64,000 nucleotides of DNA from Polytrichum commune (lineage: Eukaryota > Streptophyta > Polytrichopsida > Polytrichales > Polytrichaceae). Under the pieces are notes generated by a model. That model ran no database searches and was not told the DNA's origin. It was given only the letters and a program-made list of their open reading frames with translations. Shown here one piece after another: positions 43,584 to 54,644 of the stretch; within the stretch, counting starts at the first letter, position 1, and every line of letters starts with the position of its first letter. The DNA lies in contig OX485808.1 in assembly GCA_950295325.1 (NCBI GenBank), forward strand, positions 4,776,501 through 4,840,500. The letters run 5' to 3'. A program made the translations under genes and the position numbers.

Positions 43584-45829
43584 ATGGCGGATACCGCTGG
43601 GTCGGGAGCAGATGATGTTGACCCCTTTGCATTCGTCCCCAAAGTACGTAAAACTCTTCTTCTCTCTCTGTCTCTCTCTTTCCTCACCTCCTGGTCACCG
43701 CGAAATGAGAGCGTCCTTTCTCCACTCTTCCTCGCTCACTTCCTTCTTTGTATGGTCTCTCTGCGCCGGGTTTTAGGGTTACGAGCACTGGCTTTAATAA
43801 ATGGATCCTTGTGACACTACCTGGGGAAAGACTGCGTAAGTAGTAGCTCAAGAGAGTTTTCAATCTGGTTTGTTGTCGATGTGCACTTCTGCACTGGTTT
43901 GTCGATTTTGTTCCAGGTTTGGGATGTGGCTGCTATGGTAGGGTTTTTTGGTGTTGGAATTTGCATTGCATGACTTTGAGGTTTTGGCTATGAAATGTGG
44001 GTGAGTGAGGGTTTCTTTTCTTTACTTCTAGTGTAAAACCACCTTTGTGTTTTTTTTAGTGGTTTAGTGGACGTGAGTCTCCGATCGATGCGACCCTGGT
44101 AGGGTTTGGTTGAACTTGTGAGGTGGATCGTGTGCGAGTGGACCAAAAGGAATTAAAGTGTTGTCCTGGAAATTACTCATACCCTGCTTCCCAGCTGTCG
44201 GCAGTTCTCGCGTTCTCTCTTCCAGTTAATCTTGGAGGTTTTGTGATTTTTGGACTGATTTTCGAAGGCTTGATTGGAGCTTCTTCGTTGTTGAGGTTTG
44301 ATAAGAACGATGATGTGATATTAGGCTCAGCGGAGGGATGAAGTTATTAGAGTCATCCTTTGACTCAGTGGGACTTTTCGTCGGGAGTTGGTCCCTTATG
44401 ATTTTCCATTGGTTGTTCTGCATACGAAATCAATAGCAATTTTTCCCACTTCTGGTGCATGCTCGGCGTGCCCGGAGGGTAGTGTCTGAGATTAAATGAA
44501 TCTACCTAGTTTCGTTCATCGAGGGCCAAACTCATTTAGCTCCTGTTAGCATGCCAAAATGAGTTTGACCCTCAATGTAGTTCCTTTCTCATGCTAATTC
44601 CTTCATGTTCGGAAGGTGCCAAGCTCTGAACTGAATCCCTCGTCTGGAGAGCTTAGCCGTACAAGGGTTATTTATTTATTTATTTAAAAAAATGTTTTCT
44701 TTGTTTTGGTTCCTCTACGGAGAGTTTCATCGTGTATCAGAACTTGTCATTGCTACTATCTGAGGTGCTGTATGCTGTATTCACTGCCCCTTCTATTTGG
44801 TGTGCACTCATTACTTGAAAATTGTAGGTGTTTGAGATGGCCTTCATTAGCACATGTATTTGCACCATGCTCTTGTCCATACGTCAATATATGCTGAAAT
44901 ACTGCTGAGATTCTGTCGTTCTAAAGAGCAGGTAGGGTTGCTAGCTGAAAGTTTTGGATTGCTGCCAGAAGTCGCTAGAGAGTAATATGTACTATAATAA
45001 TACCTCTTGTTTTATTTCCTAAAGGATTGACATGGAAAAGTAGGGAGGCCTTCGGATGAATGAGCTCAATTGAAAAAGTTCCATCAGTGGAGAGAGAAGG
45101 AATTATTGCATAAGTACCTCTTGTTCATCCAACATTACAGCCCTGAGTTAGTCTTATCCAAGTAATTTGAGATGAATTGGCCACAAACCTATAGAGGGTC
45201 AAGTTTTTATGTTGGATGGATGAGAGGTACTCTCATATGTGATAATTCCCTCTCCCCTCCATTAGGGTCTGGAGTGTTTGCTGTATGCCCATGCACCCAC
45301 AAGGTGTTACTCAGGAGCACACTTATGTAGTGATTCAAAAAGGAGCTAATCTGACTTCTCCAAAATGCATCCAAAGTTTCTCATTCCTTGCATTGCCATT
45401 CAGTGAAGATAGGGAGGGTAACTATCTACCTTCTATGTATGAAATTAGCAGGAAGGGAGTAGATTACATAATTCGAGACTCAATCTTTTTTCTTCTCTTT
45501 GAGGTTATTTGGTATGCTTGCTGTGAGGTTTTCATCGATGTACAAAAGGTCTTCCCGCTAAGCATTGTAAATCCTTCTGTCTTTATGCTGTGGTAACATC
45601 AAAGTTCTGTTGTCATGAACAGGGAGGAATTGAACAGAAAGCAGGTCTCAATCCAGGGCTTATAGTCCTCATTGTGGTTGTGGGAGTTCTATTGGTTTTT
45701 GGTGTCGGCAACTATGTGTTATATATGTACGCCCAGAAGACCCTCCCACCAAAGAAAAAGAAGCCAGTCTCGAAGAAAAAGATGAAGAAAGAGAGACTGA
45801 AAGCAGGTGTAAGACCAGCTGGGGACTAA
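43584..45829 (+). CDS. S1FA-like small DNA-binding protein (two exons)
   Basis: Exon 1 is 43584-43643 (20 codons, [20 protein letters not shown]), ending at donor AAA|GTACGT. Exon 2 is 45623-45829, after acceptor gaacag. The intron is 1979 bp and in phase 0. The 88-aa product has a hydrophobic segment at about 29-56 ([20 protein letters not shown], then NYVLYMYAQ) and a basic tail [19 protein letters not shown]. The tail and the [12 protein letters not shown] core are hallmarks of S1FA, a plant-specific protein first described as binding a negative element of a plastid ribosomal-protein gene promoter. The length fits the family (about 70-90 aa). The hydrophobic stretch looks like a membrane helix, odd for a nuclear factor but typical of S1FA. 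Both splice sites and the family match are convincing; expression is not shown. Confidence 0.92.
44340..44600. repeat. Intronic repeat shared with 57925-58150
   Basis: The block gattttccattggttgtt, ctggtgcatg, then catgccaaaatgagtttgac inside the S1FA intron matches 57955-58120 at moderate identity and in the same orientation. No coding content. Confidence 0.6.
45088..45263. mobile_element. Small inverted-repeat element in S1FA intron
   Basis: The arm ggagagagaaggaattattg...cctcttgttcatccaac (45090-45140) is the imperfect reverse complement of gttggatggatgagagg...gataattccctctcccctcc (45212-45262). The total is about 175 bases, the size of a small MITE. No clear TSD was paired. Confidence 0.6.
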
Positions 45830-46700
45830 GATGGTCTGAAAACCACTCACTTTCGCCAGACTTGATAGTCTGGCTTAGGTGTTTTTGTAAGAAGTTTGTG
45901 TTTCTGATTCATCATCATTACATACTGGGTACAGGTTTAGATGGATAGTTGAGTTGATGAGCTGATTTAGAAGGATGTCTTGTTATAAGACGCTGATGTG
46001 GTCCTTTTTCTCGATGCTTTCTGAAGTGGTTGTTTCATTTGGGAGAGCAATTGCTGAGTCGAGGCTCTAGACAGGAGAGGACTTAGGTGTAGGTTGATTG
46101 AGAAACGTTGGTAATGGCATGGTCCAATTGAAATTACTGGCACTTTGGCTTCTGTTGTTACTCTCACTAACCTTTCTTAATAAGTGGAATCTGTGTGTTC
46201 TAGACATCTATAAGCTTGCCATTGCTGAATGTCAAGTATCACTTCCTTTCTTGGTGGTCAAGTAGAGAGATAAGAAAATTTCTGTTGGACACATGAAGCA
46301 ACCCTAACATTACAAGTTGATTTATTATCACCATCTTTCTAGTTATGGCTTCTGCATTCCAGCCAGGTAGGAGCTGGGCCTTTGAGTTCAAACAGAGCAC
46401 TCTGTGCACAGGTTTTTATACTCGTCCATTTAAGCATTTAAGCATATCCACTATTACTAGATCGCCACGTTCTTTGTTGGGTCTCGTTGGTAATTGGATG
46501 AGGATTTTAACACATCTTAGCATGTAACTTTTGGAGACTATGAGTCAACAATGATTTGTCCAAGTGTTGATTATAAGTGTGTTCAAAACTGACTCTAGGT
46601 TGTCATGTCACATTAGGCAAGAAGCTGTAGGGGCCCCTTCTGGCTAAGGGTCAACACTAAGTGTAATTACCATAATGATTATGTACTTTCATATCACCCT
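45830..46700. other. 3' flank of the S1FA-like gene
   Basis: Presumed 3' UTR and flank. Frames here are short and unrelated to known proteins, and no sharp polyadenylation signal can be singled out. Confidence 0.4.
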
Positions 46701-46709
46701 CAGGCTTCA

Positions 46710-47260
46710 AGTGCTATGATTGTGTGGCTATGCAGTATTTACTGGGGATTAGTCGCCTCTTGTTTTGAAAGTGTTTTGGGACTATTTTACAAATTAGGTT
46801 CTGTGGATGTCTTAATTGGTGAACTGGCACAGAACAGCCTAGGGCAACTGAAGAAAATGTAAACCCTCTCATATGTATGTGAGCCCCTGATGAAGGATGG
46901 TGACAAACAGATGAATTAGTTAGCATTCTTCAAATTCCCTCGTTCAAAATCCATGTCAGCCAAGAGGTCTCCTCTTTTATCTTGTAAGTTTCCCTGTTGC
47001 AACTTCAGGGTTAGCTCTCAAACTGCAGGATTGATGCGAGAGAACCAAAAAATTCAATATACTTTAACCTGTCTGACGCAGTTGTTCTTAATATCATCCC
47101 TCTGCCTTTGAGTATTTTGATTGTGTGGGTTTGCATCATTTACTGGGGATTAATAGCCTCCTGTTTTGGAACTGTTTTCAGACTCTCTTACAAAATTAGG
47201 TGTGTGGATGTGTCAATTGTTGAACTGGCTCACAACAGCTGAGGGCCATCTGACGCAATG
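46710..47260. repeat. Degenerate direct repeat pair
   Basis: Positions 46716-46865 and 47117-47255 share gattgtgtggctatgcagta-like sequence, tttactggggatta, cctcttgttttg, caaattaggt and gaactggc. The spacing is about 400 bases. A neighbouring block at 46960-47095 (ttagctctcaaactgcag) recurs at 48005-48125, so a larger unit was probably copied. Confidence 0.65.
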
Positions 47261-48166
47261 CAAATCCTTTACCTTATGCTCTTTAACTACGGATCAAAGT
47301 CAATGCTATATGGGGGAGAAAGCACGGTCAAGTATACGGAAAAGTGCTCCGGTATACTAAGACCATAAAGTTTTTGGTCAAACACCTAGAAGTAGTAGCA
47401 AAGTGTTGTTTAAATTGGATTTTTTTTCCCCTATAGTGCCCTCTATTGTTGTGTTAGGTACTCAAATATAGAATACCAAGATGAGATCTTCAAAACTCAT
47501 CATTAAAAGTATTGCTTAAAAGGTAATGGCTAAATTTGGTTTTGGATGTAGATTTAATAACCTTAAATACTTTTAAATTGGTTTTTTTTTTCATATTCCT
47601 TGAATTCTTTATAAACTTGAGGGTAGCATTACAAAATTTTGTAGAAAAACATCAATTTGAAAAACATTTATCATGTTTTAAACAAATTTTAAACAATTAT
47701 GTGTTCAATATATCTACTTGCAAATTACTTGCACCGTCTTCTAAAATATGTAGACATTTCCTTACAAATAATTTGTCAACATAAATTACTTGGCTTTGTA
47801 GATCAATGTGTTTTTTCAAATGTTTATGATTTTTTCCTTCACAAAATTCAAAATTAATATATAGTGTTGAATCACTTTCACTTAAACTTATGTAGGGTAA
47901 TGGAGTTGTGTACTTCACCATGCTTACGCCCATGGATAAAGTATGGCTTTGGTCCCAAAAACATTGTTGGCTGAAAAGTTTTCTCTTCTGTTCTCTCGTT
48001 ATCTTGTCGCCTTGCCCTGTTGCAAGTTCATGGTTAGCTCTCGAACCGCAGAAACGATCCAAAAAAAACTCGAAAAATTCAATCGACTTTTGACCCGTCC
48101 AATCTGGTGTGGCTGACGCAGTTGTTGGCAAAGTTTTGGCAGGGTTGTTGAAATCGAAGCTGCAGT
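47261..48166. other. Intergenic, no gene recognised
   Basis: AT-rich. A minus-strand frame of 159 codons spans 47697-48176, but it runs into a MITE and a degenerate repeat and matches no family I know, so I do not call it a gene. Confidence 0.4.
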
Positions 48167-48553
48167 CAGTGTTCAAGATTGAAGCCTCAAATGCCCTTCA
48201 AACGCGATTCGGCCCTTCAAAATATACCTCTCTCAAAACAACCCTTCAAAACGCAACCTCAAACTGAAATTGAAGAAGTCCTCAACATAATCTGCCCGCC
48301 ACAAGAACCAACAAGCATACTAGGGCATCGTCACTACAAGAAGTGGAGTTAGATGGTTGATTCTTAATTCTTCACATCATACTGAAAACATGCACCCATA
48401 TAATTCATGCGCAAGTTTAATATGAGTTTTGTGTTTCATTTCTACATTCGTGGATGGACGTCTCGGATTTGAACCAGCCCTTCAACTAAAGAGCTGAAAT
48501 TTGAGAGCCCTTCAAAATGAAACTCATATGAGGGCTTCAATCTTGACCACTGG
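48167..48553. mobile_element. MITE family with TIR CCAGTGTTCAAGATTGAAG, copy 2
   Basis: The left end is cagtgttcaagattgaagcc and the right end is ggcttcaatcttgaccactg. The interior carries CCCTTCAAA motifs at both sides. It is the reverse-orientation homologue of 7921-8311. Candidate flanking duplication is GCAGT (48162-48166 and about 48556-48560). Confidence 0.75.
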
Positions 48554-48783
48554 CCGCAGTATTTGTTCATGAGCGCCGTGAGCTCCTCGGGTGCGAGGTC
48601 TTTCACATTGTGGTAATGTAGTTAGGGTTCACGATGGCCGAGTGCTTCATCAACGCCCACCACGCTTCAAGGCATTGTTGCATGCCCTTGTCGATCTCAA
48701 CGCTCATCAAACCACGAGGAGTTTGATGCCACTTTTTGCGGAGTGCGATCTCCGCAAAAGGGGACACGACTTTGATGCCTTTC

Positions 48784-49288
48784 GGGTACACTTCACAAAC
48801 GAGACCGAGAGCCCGTGACCATCACACTTCAAGCACTCTCATTGGTGGAAAAGGGCGGAGCCGGTCCAACTTTGCTTCACACTACGCTTGAGGGGCCAAT
48901 GGAGTATGTGAATGCAAGATGGGTGTAAAGTCTACATGGATTTCTACGTGGCATCGAATGGATCATGTTTCATGGTCACTTGGACTCTTTTCCAAAACCA
49001 CCTCTTGGAGGTAGGTTTAATACAAAACCGTTGGGAGACTATGGCACTCTGAATGCTCACAATCGTTTGATTTATTTTACTTTATCATGTGTGAGGACCC
49101 GCATGAATGGAAATTCATTGAAATAGCATTGGGTTGAGGGCCCGATCACATATGGCTTCACACTACACTTGAGGGTCCGTGACCACACTACGTGAGTTTG
49201 GAGGTGTGGTGGGACGGCCTTTGGACACTTTCTTTTGGGCTCTCACAATTTCATGGTCACGGCTCTTGGCTCGTGTGTGAAGTGGCCC
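48784..49288. mobile_element. ~505-bp MITE (GGGCCACTTCACAC family), copy 1
   Basis: Homologous along its length to 63222-63724: acttcacaaacgagaccgag, cactctcattggtggaaaag, ctacgtggcatcgaatggat, then ggtcacggctcttggctcgt at the right. The left terminus is damaged (GGGTACACTT instead of GGGCCACTT). Several short frames are open but not coding. Confidence 0.75.
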
Positions 49289-50914
49289 TGAGAAATGGAA
49301 CGCGATGGCATAGATTGAGAAGCTGTTCCTGAGCACTTGGTATGTGGATGTTATGCCCACACACACGGCCTTGAGTGGTCTCGAATGAAACCCCAACATA
49401 GCCTGTGGAGCCACCGCCACTTTGTGTGCAATTAACCATTAATGTTTGATGCAACAAGGGTTTAGTTGAGGTACTTGGGTGGGTGGGTGTTATTTGATTC
49501 GTTGTTCATGTGCTCCAACTTCTACCAAGTCGATTTACCACAACGAAACTTTTGTGTTGCATTAGCATATCTGTGATGAAGCATCAACAAAAGTCTGGAT
49601 TGAAAATTGGACATCTGTTGATTTAGTTGTGGTTATTAGAAGTACATGCTTGTTGATTCCTTAATTGAATACACATATTTTCTTAGTTGTGTTTATTAGT
49701 CAATTGAATTTTTTTTTCAGTTTTTGGAACAAAGGAGGTGCGTAGCCGCCTTGCTACACTAAATATGGTTTTTAGTGTCACCAATTTTAATTGTCTTGCT
49801 CAATACTAATAGTAAACCGCGGTATAGTGTCACCAACACTAATTGTTAACCCAACATTTTTGAAATTGCTTGTAAATTTCTTGGGGGAATACAAAATGAT
49901 ATTGTCACAATTACTGTCACTTACCAAGTGATTTTTCATCCAAATTTCAATCATCCATGACAATATTTCATCACAAGTGGTTGACAAGAGAAGGTAGGGT
50001 TTTGGCCAATGGATAAACTCATCCATCATCCATGACAGTAGTTGTTCACTTATTCATAAAATGTCATATGACACTAAATATCATATTTAGTGTAGTTTTT
50101 TCGTCAAGGAGAAAGTAGATTTCACAATCACAAATTGAACTGCCAACCACTGAATTTGGTTTGGGTACCTCTCCACTATCATTTGCCTATTGAAATAATA
50201 TCTTACTTGTATGAAATTTGAACAAAACTAGGAGGGTTTTGGTTTGCCTACAATAGTCTTGTGCAATTGTTTTCTTCTAACTTCTTTTCATTTTTCAATG
50301 CTTCAATGATGTCGTTGGTAGCAACTACAAGAAATATTCCAAGCTACTTACAATAAGAAAGTGAGCGAACAATAGGGTCTTCTTTTTTTCCCAAATAGCT
50401 CCAAGGACAATGTTGTTCACCACATTCAATCCTTGCTCATTTATACATGATGAAGTCAATGACCAAGCCCAACTCAAGGCATTAGATTTGGAAAAGGAAT
50501 ATGAACAATGAATTCAAGCCAAATCAACCTAGTACAACCCAATAGGCATTCTTAAATGCCCCTAATCTTTTGTCTCCCATGCCACTCAATCACCTTCATC
50601 AAATTCACGACCTTGCAAATCGGTTTAGTTTTAGCATTCCATCCAAGTCCACCAAATGTAGCTATGCATTCAAGCAGTCTTCAGTTACAGCCACCAACAA
50701 AGACTTTACTTCAACACTACTTTTATGCATGTAGTGATATGGTTGACATCACTGAAGGCCCTTTAATTGGGGAATATATAGTGAGGTTGCATAATTGTGC
50801 CAAAAATATATATTTAAAAAAAACATGGGCACAATAGTGGCTTCAATCATTTCCCCCCACTTTTGTGTGAAAATATTGAACCCAGTGGGATGACCACATG
50901 ATCCATGTTCTTCA
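49289..50914. other. Intergenic, no gene seen
   Basis: AT-rich sequence. The frame at 50556-50837 is not recognisable. No larger structure found by eye. Confidence 0.4.
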
Positions 50915-51085
50915 CTTTGACAATGAATAAGATATTCATATAAGCTCTAAGATTTATGAGGAAAATGACTACGCCCTCGATTTGGATTTGCTAACCATCT
51001 CACACTAAGCATGTGTTTCATGTCCTAGAAGCTAGTAAGAAAAAGTAACATTCAAGACCCATCTCCCTTAGACAAAATAACATAT
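50915..51085. repeat. Dispersed repeat (three copies in window)
   Basis: The block gaataagatattcatataag, atgaggaaaatg, gatttggatttgctaaccat, then catgtgtttcatgtcctaga recurs at about 60955-61110 and in part at 61970-62060. Copies are 70-85% alike by eye. Function and family are unknown. Confidence 0.65.
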
Positions 51086-51462
51086 TTAAGTTAATTAGAG
51101 CCCCTAGTAAGCTACATTGTTTTATCTAATTATTGTGGGTGGGAAATCCATGTGGGGTTGGAATTTAGCGTGGCCTACATTAATTCTATAGTACTTGCCT
51201 TGGTTAACATTAGTAATTTTATAGTACTTACCTTGCCTTGAATTTTCATTGAAATATGCAGACGAAAAAACCCACACTAACTCTTCACACTGTAAATTAT
51301 AGTGGGCTACTTCAAGTCATAATCATACATAGTGTGGGTAATTGGGAATTAGTGTGGCCCATACTAATTACACAAAACAATGTAGATTCAGCCTTAATGC
51401 AGATGAAATCGGCCCATTGTGTTCTTGTTATCTTCGCTTTTGATTCCTCGTCTAGAGTGGCC

Positions 51463-52666
51463 ACATAAGGAGCAGAGGACGTTAAGTTCCCCCCCCCCCC
51501 ATGAACTTTTCGGGGAGGAATATTCGGCCAGGGGCAGCCGCTTGTCGGATTTTCTGGACCTGACCAAAAATTATTGCCCGCCCGCCCGACTTCGAAAAAA
51601 CCAATGTCCTTGCATTCTTGAAGGCCACTTATCCACAAATCCCATATTGAGTGCACTTCATTTTCAAGGTCCCAAATCCAATATATATATATATGTGTGT
51701 TCACTTCCATTGAGTAAGTAAGCAATTGACTTGGATTTCATTTTCAAAGTGAAACTGCCAATAAAGCATGTAATTACCTAGGAAGTCAAAAATATTACAA
51801 ATTCCTCATTAGCACTAAGGTTATAGTTTTTGTGATACATTAATGATTTATTTTTAATATGTTAAATATTATAGTCTAGTTAATACCTTCTACTTTCACA
51901 AAGTATTCATATGCATTTAAATTAATTAAGTGTGATTGAATGTAACTAAGTCCAATTAATTGTGATTAATCCTAATTAAGCCCAATTAAATCAGAAAATT
52001 TTCTTACCAAATTAATTATAAATTAGATTTACTGGAGCTAATTCCATTAAATCAAGTAAGTACATTTTATAATTAATTAGGCTTAATTATTTTGGTTAGC
52101 ACGCTTTCTGATTTAATTGGGCTTAATTAATATTAATCAATTAATTGGACTTAGTTACATTCAATCACACTTAATTAGTTTAAATGCGTATGAAAACTTT
52201 ATGATAGTAGAAGGTATTAACTATAAAATATAAAATATAAAATATAAAATACTAAAAACAAATCACTAATTTTAGTTTCATTTTAGAATGACAAAGTCCC
52301 TTTCAATTGTAAGTCGCAAAAATTATAACCTCAGTGCTAATGAGAATTTTGTAATATTTTTGACTTCCAAGTTAATTGCATGTTTTATTGGCAGTTTCAC
52401 TTTGAAAATGAAATCCAAGTTATTTGTTTATTTACTCAATGAAAGTGAACATATATATTGGATTTGGGACCTTGAAGATGAGGTGTACTCAATATGGGAT
52501 TTGTGAATAAGTGGCCTACAAAAAATACAAAGACAATGATTTTTTGGAAGTGGGGCAGACGGACAGCAGTTTTCGGTCGGATCCAGAAAATCCGACGGGC
52601 GACTGCCCCTGCCCGAATATTCCTCCCCCGAATAGTTCATGGGGGAACTTAACGTCCTCCCTTATG
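51463..52666. mobile_element. 1.2-kb foldback element with ~590-bp inverted arms
   Basis: Left arm 51463-52020 and right arm about 52085-52666 are reverse complements along nearly their whole length. The ends are gacgttaagttcccc and ggggaacttaacgtc. Inside are caaatcccatattgagtgca, ttggatttcattttcaaagt and taattaagcccaattaaatc with their inverted partners. The centre is very AT-rich (TTAATT-type). No protein is encoded. Long arms with a small spacer suggest a Mutator-like or foldback non-autonomous transposon; no clean TSD was found. Confidence 0.9.
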
Positions 52667-53202
52667 GAGCCCTTTGATGTGAATCAAGAATGTGAATGCC
52701 TGACCCTACCTCAACTTACCCTTTCGTATGAATGTGAGAATCGAAGGGTAAAGTGTCGATGGGAAAGTCTCAAGACTGTTTGAATTTCTCTAACAAGGTT
52801 CGCTTTTGCAGATTCTTCCAGCACAGAGAGTCCTACAGTAGAATCCATTGTTCTTGATCTCATCATCGACCTCCTCAATTCCTTCAATCTCTCAAGCTCA
52901 ATCTTACGAAGTGAGAAATCCTTCCTGGGAATATTCATTACGGAGAGTTGGAGGGAGGCATCCGAACTGCACGCAACATTTGCATCATCTCGTCGTCCTG
53001 AATTTGCAAAGGCACGTCAGACTAAAACTTCGCCTTAAACCTCTGTGACGAGATGTGATTCAGAAATAATTACAAAATCTGGACACAAATGAACTTAGTC
53101 CAAGGAAAATATTTTTTGATAAGGCTTGTGTGCCTCTGCTTCAGTCATTAGAGCTTCCGTTTGCTTGCACACGTAGCTATGGTACCTTCTTCTCAAAATT
53201 CC
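52667..53202. other. Intergenic upstream stretch
   Basis: No gene can be supported. A minus-strand frame at 52711-52938 begins MNIPRKDFSLRKIELERLKE, with a charged, coiled-coil-like look, but nothing continues it to the left because the foldback element lies there. Confidence 0.35.
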
Positions 53203-53640
53203 AGTTTGTTTGATGGAAAATAAGAAATTTAGTGGGCAGATGAACTTTCAAGTCCAGATGAAAGTCGTTATTGCAGGGAATTTACAGTACAAATCGGTTA
53301 CTTGGATTCTGTTGGAGGTTTTTGGTGTACAGCGATATCAGGGTTTAGGGTTTAAGGTATGGAGTTCCTTCGTTAGCAAAGAATTGTGTTTCGTTGTGTC
53401 TAAATACTATATGTGATACCTATTTATCGAAAGTTCAATCTGTTTGATGAAGAAAATAAAATTTGGTAGGCAGCAGAACTTCGAGTCCAGAAGAAAGTTG
53501 TTCTTGCAGGGAATTTTACACGACACAGAAATTACTTGGATTTTTATTGGAGATTTTAATGTACAGTGAGATCTGGGTTTAGGGTTTAGGGGTTTAGTGC
53601 CCTCTTTAGCAAACGATTGTGTCCCGTTGTGTCTATGACT
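53203..53640 (+). repeat. Tandem repeat pair with telo-box motifs
   Basis: Units start near 53207 and 53445 (gtttgatggaaaataagaaa and gtttgatgaagaaaataaaa). Each holds a ttgcagggaattt core and ends with GGGTTTAGGGTTTA. Telo-boxes of this kind are frequent in plant promoters of ribosome-biogenesis and translation genes. The tract lies about 1 kb upstream of the pseudouridine synthase ATG. Confidence 0.7.
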
Positions 53641-53734
53641 GCACCCCTGATGGGTATTGGTGTTTGGAGTTTTGTTCTAAGAGCGCCATAGCCCAATAAA
53701 ATATACTTCCTATCACACATGAGGTCAAAGTATG

Positions 53735-54480
53735 TGAATGAGGATATGAGCATTTGGAGTTATGAGGATATAAGGGTTTTAGTGGTCTGTACTTACTCTG
53801 TTATGGTTATTAGGAACGATTAGCTTCTGGTGTACCTAATTAGGTTAGGCCTTGATTGAATGTCAACTTCAGCTGATGTTCTTCTATGATTTTTAAATAA
53901 AATTGAATTTGTCGAAATAATTGACTTATGCCTAAGCTCCCCGTGCCTACAACGTATCATTTGTATCAGTTGGACAGTTTCGGAGTGTAGTGTAAAACCG
54001 TCTGGGAAGGGGCAGGTGTTTGGGTACGAGGATATAAGGGTTTGATGATTTGTAGTTACTCTGTCATGGTCATCAGGACAATGAGCCTTCTGGTGTAACT
54101 AATTAGGTTAGGGCTGGAATGAATGTCAACTTTGGCTGGTGTTGTTCAATGAACTAACATTAATTAATTTGTCGAAATAATCGACTTATGCCTTAAGTGC
54201 TCGAGCTCGCAATTTATCGTCTTGTACCAGTTTGAACAGTTTCGGAGCATAGTGTAGCTTATCTGCAAAGGGCCAGATGTTTGGGTATAAGGATATAAGG
54301 GTTTAAGTGATTTGTCATCAATCTGTTATGGTCATCAAATAGAATTTCTGGTGGACGTATTCAGGTTAGGGCTTCATTGAACTTTGACTTCAGCACATGT
54401 CCTTCCATGATTCCTGGATATAGTCTGCTCTCTTACAACTTACCGATAGAGCATATCCCAATAAGCCAAATTTCGTCTTA
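53735..54480 (+). repeat. Three tandem degenerate repeats upstream of pseudouridine synthase
   Basis: Three units of about 250-270 bases start at about 53760, 54028 and 54288. Each begins ggatataagggttt and contains ctgttatggt or ctgtcatggt, then aggttagg and a TCAAC or TTGAC block. The first two also share a cttatgcct ... cagtttcggag part. They may be promoter or leader sequence. Confidence 0.75.
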
Positions 54481-54644
54481 AGTGGTCCTACTAACTTCTA
54501 TAACCTGCAAACAGGGAGGCGGATAATGCATCAATGGCAACAAGGCTGAGAGGAAGGCAATTACAAAATTGATTACGTGATTGGTCATGTTTTATTCCTG
54601 CAATCATCTCTATAGCACAGCAAGCATCTGTTCAATTTTGACAC

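Noticed and set aside
45285-45596. 103-codon frame just before S1FA exon 2
   Set aside because: It lies inside the S1FA intron, matches nothing known, and the exon 2 acceptor explains the locus without it.
47697-48176. 159-codon minus-strand frame
   Set aside because: It starts in a MITE end and crosses a degenerate repeat; composition is not gene-like and no family is recognised.
52711-52938. 75-codon minus-strand frame with coiled-coil look
   Set aside because: No continuing exon: the foldback element lies immediately downstream, and no reliable splice donor pairs with an acceptor.
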